Source of the DNA: Phycisphaerae bacterium
GTDB lineage: Bacteria > Planctomycetota > Phycisphaerae > Sedimentisphaerales > SG8-4
NCBI GenBank assembly: GCA_030614945.1
Contig: JAUXAH010000158.1
Span: forward strand, 1-5,197
Direction: 5' to 3'
DNA length: 5,197 nucleotides
Shown: piece by piece, positions 1-5,197 of the stretch
How positions within the stretch are numbered: position 1 is the stretch's first letter
Layout of the letters: each line of letters begins with the position of its first letter
Position numbers and translations under genes: made by a program
The notes under the pieces: model-generated
Told to the model about the DNA's origin: nothing
Database searches by the model: none
Seen by the model: the letters and a program-made list of their open reading frames with translations, nothing else

Positions 1-392
1 TCCGCCAAGTCGAGCTGACCCTTCCTGTCCACTGCCAACTCTACCACCGTATAGCCGTGATTTTGCAGCTCTCTGCAGACGGTCAAAACAGCGGGATGCT
101 CAACTCTGGAAGTTATAATCTTGCGCTTATTGGGTACGGCAGCCAGCGTGCCTTTGATAGCGGCGTTGTCACTCTCGGTGCCGCAGCTTGTAAATACGAT
201 TTCAGTGGGGTCGGAAGCGAGCAAGTCGGCCACGAGCTGGCGGGCGTGGCGGATTTTTCGGCCAATTTGCCCGCCGAATGTGTGCATACTCGAAGGATTG
301 CCGTAAAGCTCGCAGAACAACGGCTTCATCTCTTTAAGCACCTGCTCAGCAACTTTTGTGGTGGCATTGTTGTCAAAATATATGGTCTTCAT
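1..392 (-). CDS. nifS: Cysteine desulfurase NifS, N-terminal part (runs off left edge)
   Basis: PLP-dependent cysteine desulfurase, which turns cysteine into alanine and passes the sulfur as a persulfide to a scaffold, here most likely the NifU encoded just upstream. Translating down from the ATG at 392 gives 130 residues with no stop before the window edge; about 270 more residues would be expected. Visible family motifs are YFDNNATTKV (5-14), GNPSSMHTFGGQ (31-42), TSCGTESDNAAIKG (68-81) and VEHPAV (97-102), whose His99 is the conserved histidine that stacks on PLP. The match in wording and spacing is closer to NifS than to E. coli-type IscS. The PLP lysine and the catalytic cysteine lie outside the window. 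The gene starts 66 bases after nifU in the same direction. The start is fixed by homology, because no good Shine-Dalgarno sequence precedes it; a heptamer repeat fills that place. An iscS label is the main alternative. Confidence 0.95.
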   Translation of the reverse strand, partial: MKTIYFDNNATTKVAEQVLKEMKPLFCELYGNPSSMHTFGGQIGRKIRHARQLVADLLASDPTEIVFTSCGTESDNAAIKGTLAAVPNKRKIITSRVEHPAVLTVCRELQNHGYTVVELAVDRKGQLDLA

Positions 393-420
393 TTCTCGTA
401 TATCGTATTGCGTATTGCGT
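393..420. repeat. Four degenerate heptamers abutting the nifS start
   Basis: On the plus strand the units are TTCTCGT, ATATCGT, ATTGCGT and ATTGCGT, all ending in CGT. On the coding strand they read ACGCAAT, ACGCAAT, ACGATAT, ACGAGAA, followed directly by the nifS ATG. They occupy the place where a ribosome binding site is expected. The units resemble the heptamers upstream of nadA (4664-4806), so this is probably a small member of the same repeat type. Function unknown. Confidence 0.6.
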
Positions 421-458
421 CGCCGTGCCGGCAACGGCTAAACTACTTTTCCTTTTGC

Positions 459-1340
459 TTATGCTCTATGGTTGTGCGGCTGGTTTGCGGACTCTTTATC
501 CTCTTCGACAAAAAGGTCCTCTGCCACAAATTCTCTAAGTTTGGCTTCGACCACATCCTTCATTGTAAACTCGGCCAGCCGGCACCGGGCACACATACCT
601 CTGAACGCCACGATAACTTTATCACCTTCAACGTCAATCAGCTCAATATCACCACCGTCGGCTCGAAGTGTCGGCCTGATTTGCTCATTGATTGTCTGTT
701 GAATCATTTGTATCTTCTGAATATTTGTCAGTCTGCCGGCCCATCGAGGTGCTGTTTCAAAGACCTGTCCTGCTTTGTCACCCTGAATTTTTTCAAGGAT
801 TTTTTCGATTTCGCCCTTGCAGCCGCCGCAGCCGCCGCCGGCCTTGCAGTAATTCGTTACATCTTCGACTGTTGTCAGATTGTTTTCGCGTATTACCCTC
901 TCGATTTCATTTTCGGTGACGCCGAAGCAGTTACATACGACTCTGCCTTCAAGCTCGTGTTTTTTCCTTCCTCCGGTCCGGTAATTTTCAATTGCGGCCT
1001 CAAGCGCTTCTCTGCCCATAACCGAGCAGTGCATTTTCTGTTCGGGCAGGCCGCCGAGGTAATTTGCGATATCTCTATTGGTTACTTTTGCAGCTTCGTC
1101 GATTGTCTTTCCCTTTATCATCTCGGTCAGGACCGAGGATGTTGCGATTGCACTTGCACAGCCGAAGGTTTTGAACTTTGCGTCCTTGATTCTGCCGTTC
1201 TCATCGAGTTTGAAGGTGAGCTTCAAGGCATCACCACAGGCCAGGGAGCCGACCTCGCCTACGCCGTCGGGGTTTTCTATTTCGCCAGCATTTCGCGGGT
1301 TGAAAAAATGGTCTTTGAGCTTGTCGGTATATTCCCACAT
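459..1340 (-). CDS. nifU: Fe-S cluster assembly scaffold NifU (three-domain)
   Basis: Cytosolic scaffold on which Fe-S clusters are built from NifS-derived sulfur. The 293-residue protein has the full NifU architecture. An IscU-like domain (about 1-125) has ligands Cys35, Cys61 and Cys105 and the conserved Asp37. A central Bfd-like [2Fe-2S] domain (about 133-182) has Cys136, Cys138, Cys171 and Cys174. A C-terminal Nfu domain (about 210-275) has a CxxC at Cys250/Cys253. All nine expected cluster cysteines are present, so it should be functional. The Nfu motif reads GMCARCRLAEFT instead of the more usual form with GAC or Pro after the second Cys. A short acidic tail ends in PHNHRA. The start at 1340 (MWEYTDK) agrees with the family, but only GAAGAG directly touching the ATG resembles a Shine-Dalgarno sequence. 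No nitrogenase gene is visible, so a housekeeping Fe-S role is more likely than nitrogen fixation. Confidence 0.97.
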   Translation of the reverse strand: MWEYTDKLKDHFFNPRNAGEIENPDGVGEVGSLACGDALKLTFKLDENGRIKDAKFKTFGCASAIATSSVLTEMIKGKTIDEAAKVTNRDIANYLGGLPEQKMHCSVMGREALEAAIENYRTGGRKKHELEGRVVCNCFGVTENEIERVIRENNLTTVEDVTNYCKAGGGCGGCKGEIEKILEKIQGDKAGQVFETAPRWAGRLTNIQKIQMIQQTINEQIRPTLRADGGDIELIDVEGDKVIVAFRGMCARCRLAEFTMKDVVEAKLREFVAEDLFVEEDKESANQPHNHRA

Positions 1341-1352
1341 CTCTTCGAAGGA

Positions 1353-1392
1353 AAAGTGCCTAAAGTTACAAGTGACTAAAGTGCCTAAAGTT
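1353..1392. repeat. 15-bp direct repeat upstream of nifU
   Basis: AAAGTGCCTAAAGTT occurs perfectly at 1353-1367 and 1378-1392, 25 bases apart. A related unit, AGTGACTAA, lies between them at 1371-1379, so the block can also be read as 9-base units AGTGCCTAA / AGTGACTAA / AGTGCCTAA with a 7-base filler. CTAAAGTT at 1385-1392 can pair with AACTTTAG at 1412-1419. The block starts 12 bases upstream of the nifU start codon. Function unknown. Confidence 0.7.
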
Positions 1393-1439
1393 TGGAGTCG
1401 GTCTTATTTACAACTTTAGCTCACTCTCCACTCACCAAT

Positions 1440-1463
1440 CACTAATTCTCTAATTCACTAATT
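1440..1463. repeat. Three tandem octamers at the end of metY
   Basis: The units CACTAATT, CTCTAATT and CACTAATT run head to tail, preceded by a decayed unit CACCAAT at 1433-1439. The last unit overlaps the metY stop codon (TAA on the minus strand at 1464-1462). With the nearby 15-bp direct repeat, this makes most of the metY-nifU gap repetitive. No terminator-like GC-rich hairpin with a T run is seen here. Confidence 0.55.
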
Positions 1464-2751
1464 ATCTTTGACTCGCGTTTAGTGCCTGTTCGACGTCGGC
1501 TATTATATCGTCGATGTGTTCCGTGCCAACCGAAATACGAATATAATCATCTGTTACACCTGCTGCAAGTTGCTCGGCCTCGGTCAATTGCTGATGTGTC
1601 GTACTGGCGGGGTGAATCACCAAAGTTTTGCTATCACCAATGTTGGCAAGGTGACTGGCTAATTTAACATTTTCTATAAACTTAACGCCGGCCTTCTTGC
1701 CGCCCTTAATACCAAAGCCCAAAATGGAACCCTGTCCTTTGGGAAGGTATTTCTTCGCAAGTGCATTGTCGGGATGCGATTTTAGTCCCGGATAATTAAC
1801 CCAAGTGACAGTGTCCTGCTTTTCGAGCCATTGTGAAAGTTTCAGTGCGTTTTCAGAATGTCTTGGCATACGCAGATGGAGAGTCTCCAGTCCCTGCAAA
1901 AACAGAAATGCGTTAAACGGTGACATACAGGAGCCCATATCGCGGAGGAACTGCGTCCGGGCTTTTATGATGTATGCCAATTCGCCGAAGGACTCGACGT
2001 ATTTTATGCCGTGATAACTTGGGTCCGGCTCAGTCAGGTCAGGGTAGCGGCCGTTTGTCCAGTCGAATTTGCCCGAATCAACAATGGCACCGCCGATGCT
2101 TGTGCCGTGACCGCCGATGAACTTTGTGCAGCTATGAACGACAATGTCGATGCCGTAGTCAAAAGGCCTGAACAGAATGGGCGTCGTAACAGTATTGTCG
2201 CAGATTACCGGGATGCCATTGTTGTGGGCGATATCAGCTATCTTTTCATACTGCAAAATATCGTTCTTCGGGTTTCCGATGCTTTCTATGTAAATCAGGC
2301 GGGTGTTGTCTTTGATTGCTTTGGCAAAATTCTGCGGGTCTTTGGGGTCAACGAAAGTAACTTCAATGCCCAGCTTTCGGAAAGTCTGATTAAAAAGTGT
2401 AACTGTCCCGCCGTAAAGGGAGTTCGAAGAGACGATGTGGCCTCCCGCGCCGCAAATATTAAAGATGCTGACATAGATAGCCGACTGTCCTGAACTTAGC
2501 GCCAAACCGCCCACTCCGCCTTCCAAGGCAGCCAGCCGTTTCTCCAATACGTCGTTCGTAGGATTCATCAGCCGCGTATAGATATTGCCGAACTCTTTGA
2601 GGGCAAACAGGTTCGCTGCGTGGTCCGTATCCTTAAATACATAGCTGGTCGTTTGATATATCGGGACAGCCCTGCTTAAAGTATCCGAATCAACCTTCTG
2701 GCCGGCGTGTAAGGCCAGGGTCTCCAAATGATATTGAGTCTCTTCCGTCAT
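1462..2751 (-). CDS. metY: O-acetylhomoserine sulfhydrylase (aminocarboxypropyltransferase)
   Basis: PLP enzyme of the Cys/Met metabolism (cystathionine gamma-synthase) fold, which joins O-acetylhomoserine and sulfide to give homocysteine for methionine synthesis. The 429 residues match the usual MetY length and exceed the roughly 380-400 of MetB/MetC. Visible motifs include LALHAGQ (12-18), YTRLMNPT (58-65), SSGQSAI (86-92), SLYGGT (111-116), CDNTVTTP (184-191) with Asp185 for the PLP ring nitrogen, and [15 protein letters not shown] (207-221) with Lys210 as the expected PLP lysine. The ATG at 2751 overlaps the thi4 stop by four bases and has a strong Shine-Dalgarno sequence inside the end of thi4, so the two genes are translated as a pair. 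No SAM riboswitch or T-box can precede it, because there is no leader. Cysteine synthase activity on O-acetylserine, supplied by the CysE of this cluster, is a possible side role and is only inferred. Confidence 0.95.
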   Translation of the reverse strand: MTEETQYHLETLALHAGQKVDSDTLSRAVPIYQTTSYVFKDTDHAANLFALKEFGNIYTRLMNPTNDVLEKRLAALEGGVGGLALSSGQSAIYVSIFNICGAGGHIVSSNSLYGGTVTLFNQTFRKLGIEVTFVDPKDPQNFAKAIKDNTRLIYIESIGNPKNDILQYEKIADIAHNNGIPVICDNTVTTPILFRPFDYGIDIVVHSCTKFIGGHGTSIGGAIVDSGKFDWTNGRYPDLTEPDPSYHGIKYVESFGELAYIIKARTQFLRDMGSCMSPFNAFLFLQGLETLHLRMPRHSENALKLSQWLEKQDTVTWVNYPGLKSHPDNALAKKYLPKGQGSILGFGIKGGKKAGVKFIENVKLASHLANIGDSKTLVIHPASTTHQQLTEAEQLAAGVTDDYIRISVGTEHIDDIIADVEQALNASQR

Positions 2752-3524
2752 CTTTTTAACACCTCCATAGTAACTTCTGCGGCCCTCTTTCCGGATAACA
2801 ACATTCCGCCAAAGGTCGGCCCCATCCTCGGAAGACCAAACGTGGTTGCAACAGCCATTCCCGTTACAATCAAACCCGGGTAGATCTGGCTTGTATGTTC
2901 AACAACCGCATCTTCCGATTCTTCGACCCACATAGGCCCGAAACCCTTTATGTCCACAAGCCCTCGCTTCTGAAGCGAGCTAACCACGGCTGCGTCGTGT
3001 CCTGTTGCATCGACCACGAGCTTCGATTCAATACCAACAGGGTCCACACAGGTGATTGCTCTTGGAAGTGCGGATACGGGTGTCCAGTTGATGACCACGC
3101 CACAAACGCGGTCTTCTTTTATCACGACATCATCGAACTGAGTCATGTTCAACACCTTTACGCCGGCATCACATGCCGCAGCGACCAATTTGGAACATGC
3201 ATGCGGCCCATCAGCAACATATAATCCATCCTCAACCTCTTTGTATGGCGCTCCGATCTCATCGAGAATTTCCTGGGCGGGGGCCCTGAACGTCACCTTG
3301 TTCATCAGATAGCCGCCGAGCCAGAATCCTCCACCGAGATAGTTGTTGCTCTCGATGAGGAGCGTCTTTTCCCCCTTTCTCGCAAACTCTCTTGCAGCGA
3401 TGAGTCCGCTGGGTCCCGCACCGATAATGGTCACATCGTTCTCGATGTAGTCTTCGAATTCTCTGGCGAATTCAGATATGATGGCCCTGGTAACCTGCTT
3501 TTCAGATATTTTTGAAAAACTCAT
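2748..3524 (-). CDS. thi4: Thi4-type thiazole synthase with active-site Cys
   Basis: FAD/NAD-binding Rossmann protein of the Thi4 family, which makes ADP-thiazole, the thiazole precursor of thiamin, from NAD, glycine and sulfur. From the ATG at 3524 it has 258 residues. Visible are the dinucleotide motif GAGPSGL (35-41) followed by Glu58, the Thi4 signature [11 protein letters not shown] (64-74), VVDATGHD (170-177) and the C-terminal [16 protein letters not shown] (234-249). Residues 157-162 read ITCVDP. Cys159 (codon 3050-3048) is where yeast Thi4 has its sulfur-donating Cys205 and where the archaeal sulfide-using enzyme of Methanocaldococcus has His. The start at 3524 is chosen over an in-frame TTG at 3575 because GAGGTGAT lies just ahead of it and the 3575 start would sit inside a palindrome. 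It is coupled to metY. Databases may call such proteins ribose-1,5-bisphosphate isomerase or sulfide-dependent thiazole synthase. The sulfur source is inferred, not shown. Confidence 0.93.
   Translation of the reverse strand: MSFSKISEKQVTRAIISEFAREFEDYIENDVTIIGAGPSGLIAAREFARKGEKTLLIESNNYLGGGFWLGGYLMNKVTFRAPAQEILDEIGAPYKEVEDGLYVADGPHACSKLVAAACDAGVKVLNMTQFDDVVIKEDRVCGVVINWTPVSALPRAITCVDPVGIESKLVVDATGHDAAVVSSLQKRGLVDIKGFGPMWVEESEDAVVEHTSQIYPGLIVTGMAVATTFGLPRMGPTFGGMLLSGKRAAEVTMEVLKR
2760..2766 (-). promoter_or_regulatory. Shine-Dalgarno of metY
   Basis: GGAGGTG on the minus strand, 8 bases before the metY ATG and inside the last codons of thi4. It fixes the metY start and supports independent re-initiation at the ATGA overlap. 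Confidence 0.85.
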
Positions 3525-3527
3525 ACT

Positions 3528-3535
3528 ATCACCTC
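3528..3535 (-). promoter_or_regulatory. Shine-Dalgarno deciding the thi4 start
   Basis: GAGGTGAT on the minus strand matches eight bases of the usual anti-Shine-Dalgarno sequence, and its GAGG core is 7 bases before the ATG at 3524. It rules against the 17-codon extension to the TTG at 3575. Confidence 0.85.
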
Positions 3536-3563
3536 TTTCTAAAACATAACGGATGAGATTGCC

Positions 3564-3609
3564 ATCCCGCACCAATTGAGCTTAGGCTCACGCCTAATTG
3601 GTGCGGGAT
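3564..3609 (-). promoter_or_regulatory. Perfect 14-bp stem-loop in the thi4 leader
   Basis: ATCCCGCACCAATT (3564-3577) and AATTGGTGCGGGAT (3596-3609) are exact reverse complements. In the minus-strand RNA the inside continues as a 4-bp stem AGGC/GCCU closed by GUGA, a GNRA-type tetraloop, with six unpaired bases (AAGCUC) on the 3' side. The loop is GNRA only on the strand that would carry the thi4 leader. It ends 29 bases before the Shine-Dalgarno sequence. No T run follows in the thi4 direction, so it does not look like a simple terminator. GGATG (3551-3555) could pair with CATCC (3563-3567) and would then compete with the base of the long stem. It may be a regulatory RNA element, or a repeat of the REP/MITE kind. 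It does not show the conserved TPP riboswitch core. Confidence 0.55.
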
Positions 3610-3628
3610 AGAAATTACTCCTTTTTGT

Positions 3629-3689
3629 ACCCCGTTAGAAGTAAGTCACTTGCTGTCTGGTTTCCTAATAGCACCACTTCTAACGGGGT
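3629..3689. repeat. 14-bp inverted repeat between nadA and thi4
   Basis: ACCCCGTTAGAAGT (3629-3642) and ACTTCTAACGGGGT (3676-3689) are perfect reverse complements separated by 33 bases. Inside, TGCT and AGCA (read on the minus strand) can extend the structure. No T run follows either arm, so it does not resemble an intrinsic terminator. A third copy of the arm overlaps the end of nadA at 3718-3729. Several copies of one short GC-rich arm around a palindrome suggest a REP-like or miniature mobile element; this is inference. Confidence 0.7.
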
Positions 3690-3717
3690 GTATCATATCG
3701 TCACCGCGTTATAGAAT

Positions 3718-3729
3718 TTCTAACGGGGT
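3718..3729. repeat. Third copy of the inverted-repeat arm, overlapping the nadA stop
   Basis: TTCTAACGGGGT is identical to 3678-3689, exactly 40 bases away in the same orientation. On the minus strand it encodes the last codons of nadA, CCC CGT TAG (Pro, Arg, stop), so the repeat supplies the end of the protein. Confidence 0.7.
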
Positions 3730-4634
3730 AAAATCTCCACCATTTTATCAATTGCCTTTTTTGCTTTTGTTCTTATCTCATCCGGCACGGTGACTTTGTA
3801 TTGCATATCTTCCAAAGCCCAAAGTACTTTTTCCACAGTAATCTTTTTCATATTAGGGCAAATCGCCCTGTCGCCGGCTGCGATAAATTCAGCGCGGGGA
3901 TTCTGCTTTTTCAAAGGATGGAGCATTCCTGTCTCGGTAGCTACTATAAATTGTTTTGCAGCGCTTTTTTCGGCAAACTTGAGCATTTGTCCGGTACTAA
4001 GGAGCTGATGTGAAAGCTCTTTAACCGGCTCGGTGCATTCGGGATGCGCCATAACAATCGCATCAGGGTATTTTGCCTTTGCGTTTTTAATATCGTCTTC
4101 AGTTATCACGACATGTACGTGGCAATAACCCGGCCAGAGGACAAGGTCTCTGGCGGCTCTTTCGGCGACAAACCGGCCGAGATGCTGGTCCGGCACAAAG
4201 ATGATTTTTCTATCGGCGGGCAATGATTCGACCACTTCAACGGCATTAGCACTGGTGCAGCAATAATCGCTCTCGGCCTTTACTTCCGCGGAACTATTTA
4301 CGTAACAGACCACCAAGGCATCGGGATGTTCCTGCTTGAGAGCGCAGAGCTGCTCTGCGGTTATCATATCAGCCAAGGGACAGCCGGCGAATTTGTCCGG
4401 CAAAAGTACGGTCTTTTCGGGGGAAAGAATAGCGGCGGTCTCAGCCATAAACTGCACACCGCAAAATACGATTGTCCCGGCGTCAGTTTCGGCTGCCTTT
4501 ATGCTCAGTCCCAGGGAGTCGCCGCAAAAATCAGCGAGGTCCTGAATTTCAGCGGGCTGATAGTTGTGCGCAAGTATGACAGCGTTGCGCTTTTCCTTTA
4601 GCTTCTTTATTTTTTCAAACAGTTTGTCGTCCAA
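3720..4634 (-). CDS. nadA: Quinolinate synthase NadA
   Basis: Condenses iminoaspartate with dihydroxyacetone phosphate to give quinolinate, the first committed pyridine of de novo NAD synthesis; it carries a [4Fe-4S] cluster. At 304 residues it is of the short form found in Thermotoga and archaea, lacking the longer N-terminus of the E. coli enzyme. Expected cluster ligands are Cys85 (AGCPLADM), Cys171 (WPGYCHVH) and Cys259 (AICPNMKK). Other family motifs are AHNYQ (22-26), YVNSSAEVKAESD (111-123), PDQHLGR (148-154), AHPECTEPV (196-204) and TETGMLHP (233-240). The start is a TTG at 4634 with GAGAGG five bases before it, and the resulting N-terminus fits the family. nadB and nadC are not in the window. 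Being grouped with NifS/NifU suits an enzyme that needs an Fe-S cluster; in Bacillus a NifS-like protein is encoded beside the NAD genes for this purpose. The last two residues come from a repeat copy. Confidence 0.97.
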   Translation of the reverse strand: MDDKLFEKIKKLKEKRNAVILAHNYQPAEIQDLADFCGDSLGLSIKAAETDAGTIVFCGVQFMAETAAILSPEKTVLLPDKFAGCPLADMITAEQLCALKQEHPDALVVCYVNSSAEVKAESDYCCTSANAVEVVESLPADRKIIFVPDQHLGRFVAERAARDLVLWPGYCHVHVVITEDDIKNAKAKYPDAIVMAHPECTEPVKELSHQLLSTGQMLKFAEKSAAKQFIVATETGMLHPLKKQNPRAEFIAAGDRAICPNMKKITVEKVLWALEDMQYKVTVPDEIRTKAKKAIDKMVEILPR

Positions 4635-4639
4635 AACAA

Positions 4640-4645
4640 CCTCTC
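4640..4645 (-). promoter_or_regulatory. Shine-Dalgarno supporting a TTG start for nadA
   Basis: GAGAGG on the minus strand ends five bases before the TTG at 4634-4632. There is no ATG near the family start, so this site decides for TTG as the initiation codon. Confidence 0.65.
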
Positions 4646-4663
4646 AAATAGCAAAAAGGCAAA

Positions 4664-4806
4664 TACGAAATCCGAAGCACGAAATACGAAACAAATACAA
4701 ATGACCAAAATACAAAATTCGAAACGACTTAGATAATGTTTTGAACATTCGGTATTTGAATTTCGAATTTGTTTCGGATTTCGATATTCGATATTCGAAT
4801 TTTGAA
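4664..4806. repeat. Heptamer-rich imperfect palindrome between cysE and nadA
   Basis: The left side has four heptamers in register, TACGAAA, TCCGAAG, CACGAAA and TACGAAA (4664-4691). The right side has five of opposite sense, TTTCGGA, TTTCGAT, ATTCGAT, ATTCGAA and TTTTGAA (4772-4806). The arms 4680-4696 and 4767-4783 are reverse complements at 16 of 17 positions. Near the middle, AATGTT-TTG-AACATT (4735-4749) forms a small hairpin. The block fills most of the 194-base gap and is much richer in A+T than the genes. No coding potential, terminator or convincing promoter was found. It looks like an intergenic repeat element of unknown function. Confidence 0.7.
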
Positions 4807-4828
4807 TTATAGTTTTTCACTTTTAGCT

Positions 4829-5197
4829 TTAAGTTTTTAGTTTTTTGTGTTTTGTGTAAACCAAATCGGGATTCGGGGTTGTAACGGTAACGCCGGGCGG
4901 CACGGACTGCTTTATCCAGATATTGCCGCCTATTATGGCATCTTTTCCGATGACTACATCGCCTAATATCGTTGCCTCGGCGTAGATTGTTACGTTGTCC
5001 TCTATCGTTGGGTGCCTTTTGCCGCCCTTTATTATCCTTCCTCTTTCATCCTTTGGGAAACTGAGGGCGCCGAGCGTAGCGCCCTGATAAATTTTCACAT
5101 TATTACCTATGACGGTAGTTTCGCCTATTACAACGCCGGTGCCGTGGTCGATAAAGAAGTTCCTGCCTATTCTTGCTCCGGGATGTATGTCAATACC
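4829..5197 (-). CDS. cysE: Serine O-acetyltransferase (CysE/EpsC type), C-terminal part
   Basis: Acetylates serine with acetyl-CoA to give O-acetylserine, the precursor of cysteine. The frame is open from the right edge to the TAA at 4831-4829, giving 122 residues; a GTG at 5098 is internal and not the start, because [12 protein letters not shown] lies upstream of it in the same frame. The visible part is a left-handed parallel beta-helix built of hexapeptide repeats ([24 protein letters not shown]). Catalytic histidines are expected at His18 of the visible part (IDHGTG) and His62 (GGKRHPTI). The loop [20 protein letters not shown] is longer than in E. coli CysE and resembles the EpsC-like group. 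The protein ends in a short basic tail, KHKKLKT, without the C-terminal Ile that E. coli CysE inserts into cysteine synthase, so that complex may not form. The N-terminal domain is outside the window. Confidence 0.93.
   Translation of the reverse strand, partial: GIDIHPGARIGRNFFIDHGTGVVIGETTVIGNNVKIYQGATLGALSFPKDERGRIIKGGKRHPTIEDNVTIYAEATILGDVVIGKDAIIGGNIWIKQSVPPGVTVTTPNPDLVYTKHKKLKT

Noticed and set aside
57..1379. A 440-codon open frame on the plus strand opposite nifS and nifU.
   Set aside because: It is antisense to two proteins with clear family motifs, its alanine run comes from the codons of the NifU Gly/Cys cluster motif, and it resembles no protein family I know.
2748..3575. Thi4 starting at a TTG at 3575, giving 17 more residues.
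   Set aside because: The extension begins inside the perfect palindrome and has no ribosome binding site, while GAGGTGAT lies at the right distance from the ATG at 3524.
3629..3689. An intrinsic terminator after nadA.
   Set aside because: The stem is strong but its loop is 33 bases and no T run follows on the minus strand.
3525..3719. A TPP riboswitch ahead of thi4.
   Set aside because: Reading the minus strand, I found no CUGAGA-type motif or the second conserved core of the TPP aptamer. A covariance search would be decisive.
4664..4806. A CRISPR array made of the heptamer repeats.
   Set aside because: Units are 7 bases with no spacers, and no cas gene is present.
4806..4811. A TATAAT on the minus strand as a -10 box for nadA.
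   Set aside because: The spacing to any TTGACA-like box fails, the region is very AT-rich so chance matches are expected, and the site is about 170 bases from the start codon.
4829..5098. An 89-residue complete gene starting at GTG 5098.
   Set aside because: The frame continues upstream to the window edge with conserved acetyltransferase sequence including a catalytic His, so this is only the end of cysE.

Overview
The window carries six genes, all on the minus strand, so it is read from right to left: cysE (C-terminal part, cut by the right edge), nadA, thi4, metY, nifU and nifS (N-terminal part, cut by the left edge). No tRNA, rRNA, CRISPR array, transposase or phage gene was seen. The longest stretch without a gene is about 195 bases, and every intergenic gap contains short repeats or palindromes.

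The content points to a bacterium of moderate GC content, probably an anaerobe or facultative anaerobe. It has the three-domain NifU with a NifS-type desulfurase, an oxygen-sensitive [4Fe-4S] quinolinate synthase, and a Thi4-type thiazole synthase instead of the ThiG/ThiH route. The gene sequences together with AT-rich gaps full of TTCGA-like heptamers suggest a planctomycete of the Phycisphaerae/Sedimentisphaerales kind. That placement is an impression from the sequence and has not been tested.

Layout in the direction of transcription: (1) cysE end, 5197-4829; (2) a 194-base AT-rich gap with heptamer repeats arranged as an imperfect palindrome; (3) nadA, 4634-3720, with a TTG start; (4) a 195-base gap with a 12-14 base repeat present three times and a second, perfect 14-bp stem-loop just ahead of thi4; (5) thi4, 3524-2748, overlapping metY, 2751-1462, by four bases; (6) a 121-base gap with 8- and 9-base repeats; (7) nifU, 1340-459; (8) a 66-base gap ending in four heptamers that touch the nifS start codon; (9) nifS from 392 to beyond base 1.

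The common theme is sulfur. CysE activates serine for cysteine synthesis. NifS takes sulfur from cysteine and NifU builds Fe-S clusters with it. NadA needs such a cluster. MetY fixes sulfide onto an activated homoserine. Thi4 makes the sulfur-containing thiazole of thiamin. Two points stand out. Thi4 has a cysteine at the position of the sulfur-donating cysteine of the yeast enzyme, where the archaeal sulfide-using enzymes have histidine. The leader of thi4 can fold into a stem-loop with a GNRA-type tetraloop, and no TPP riboswitch was recognised there.
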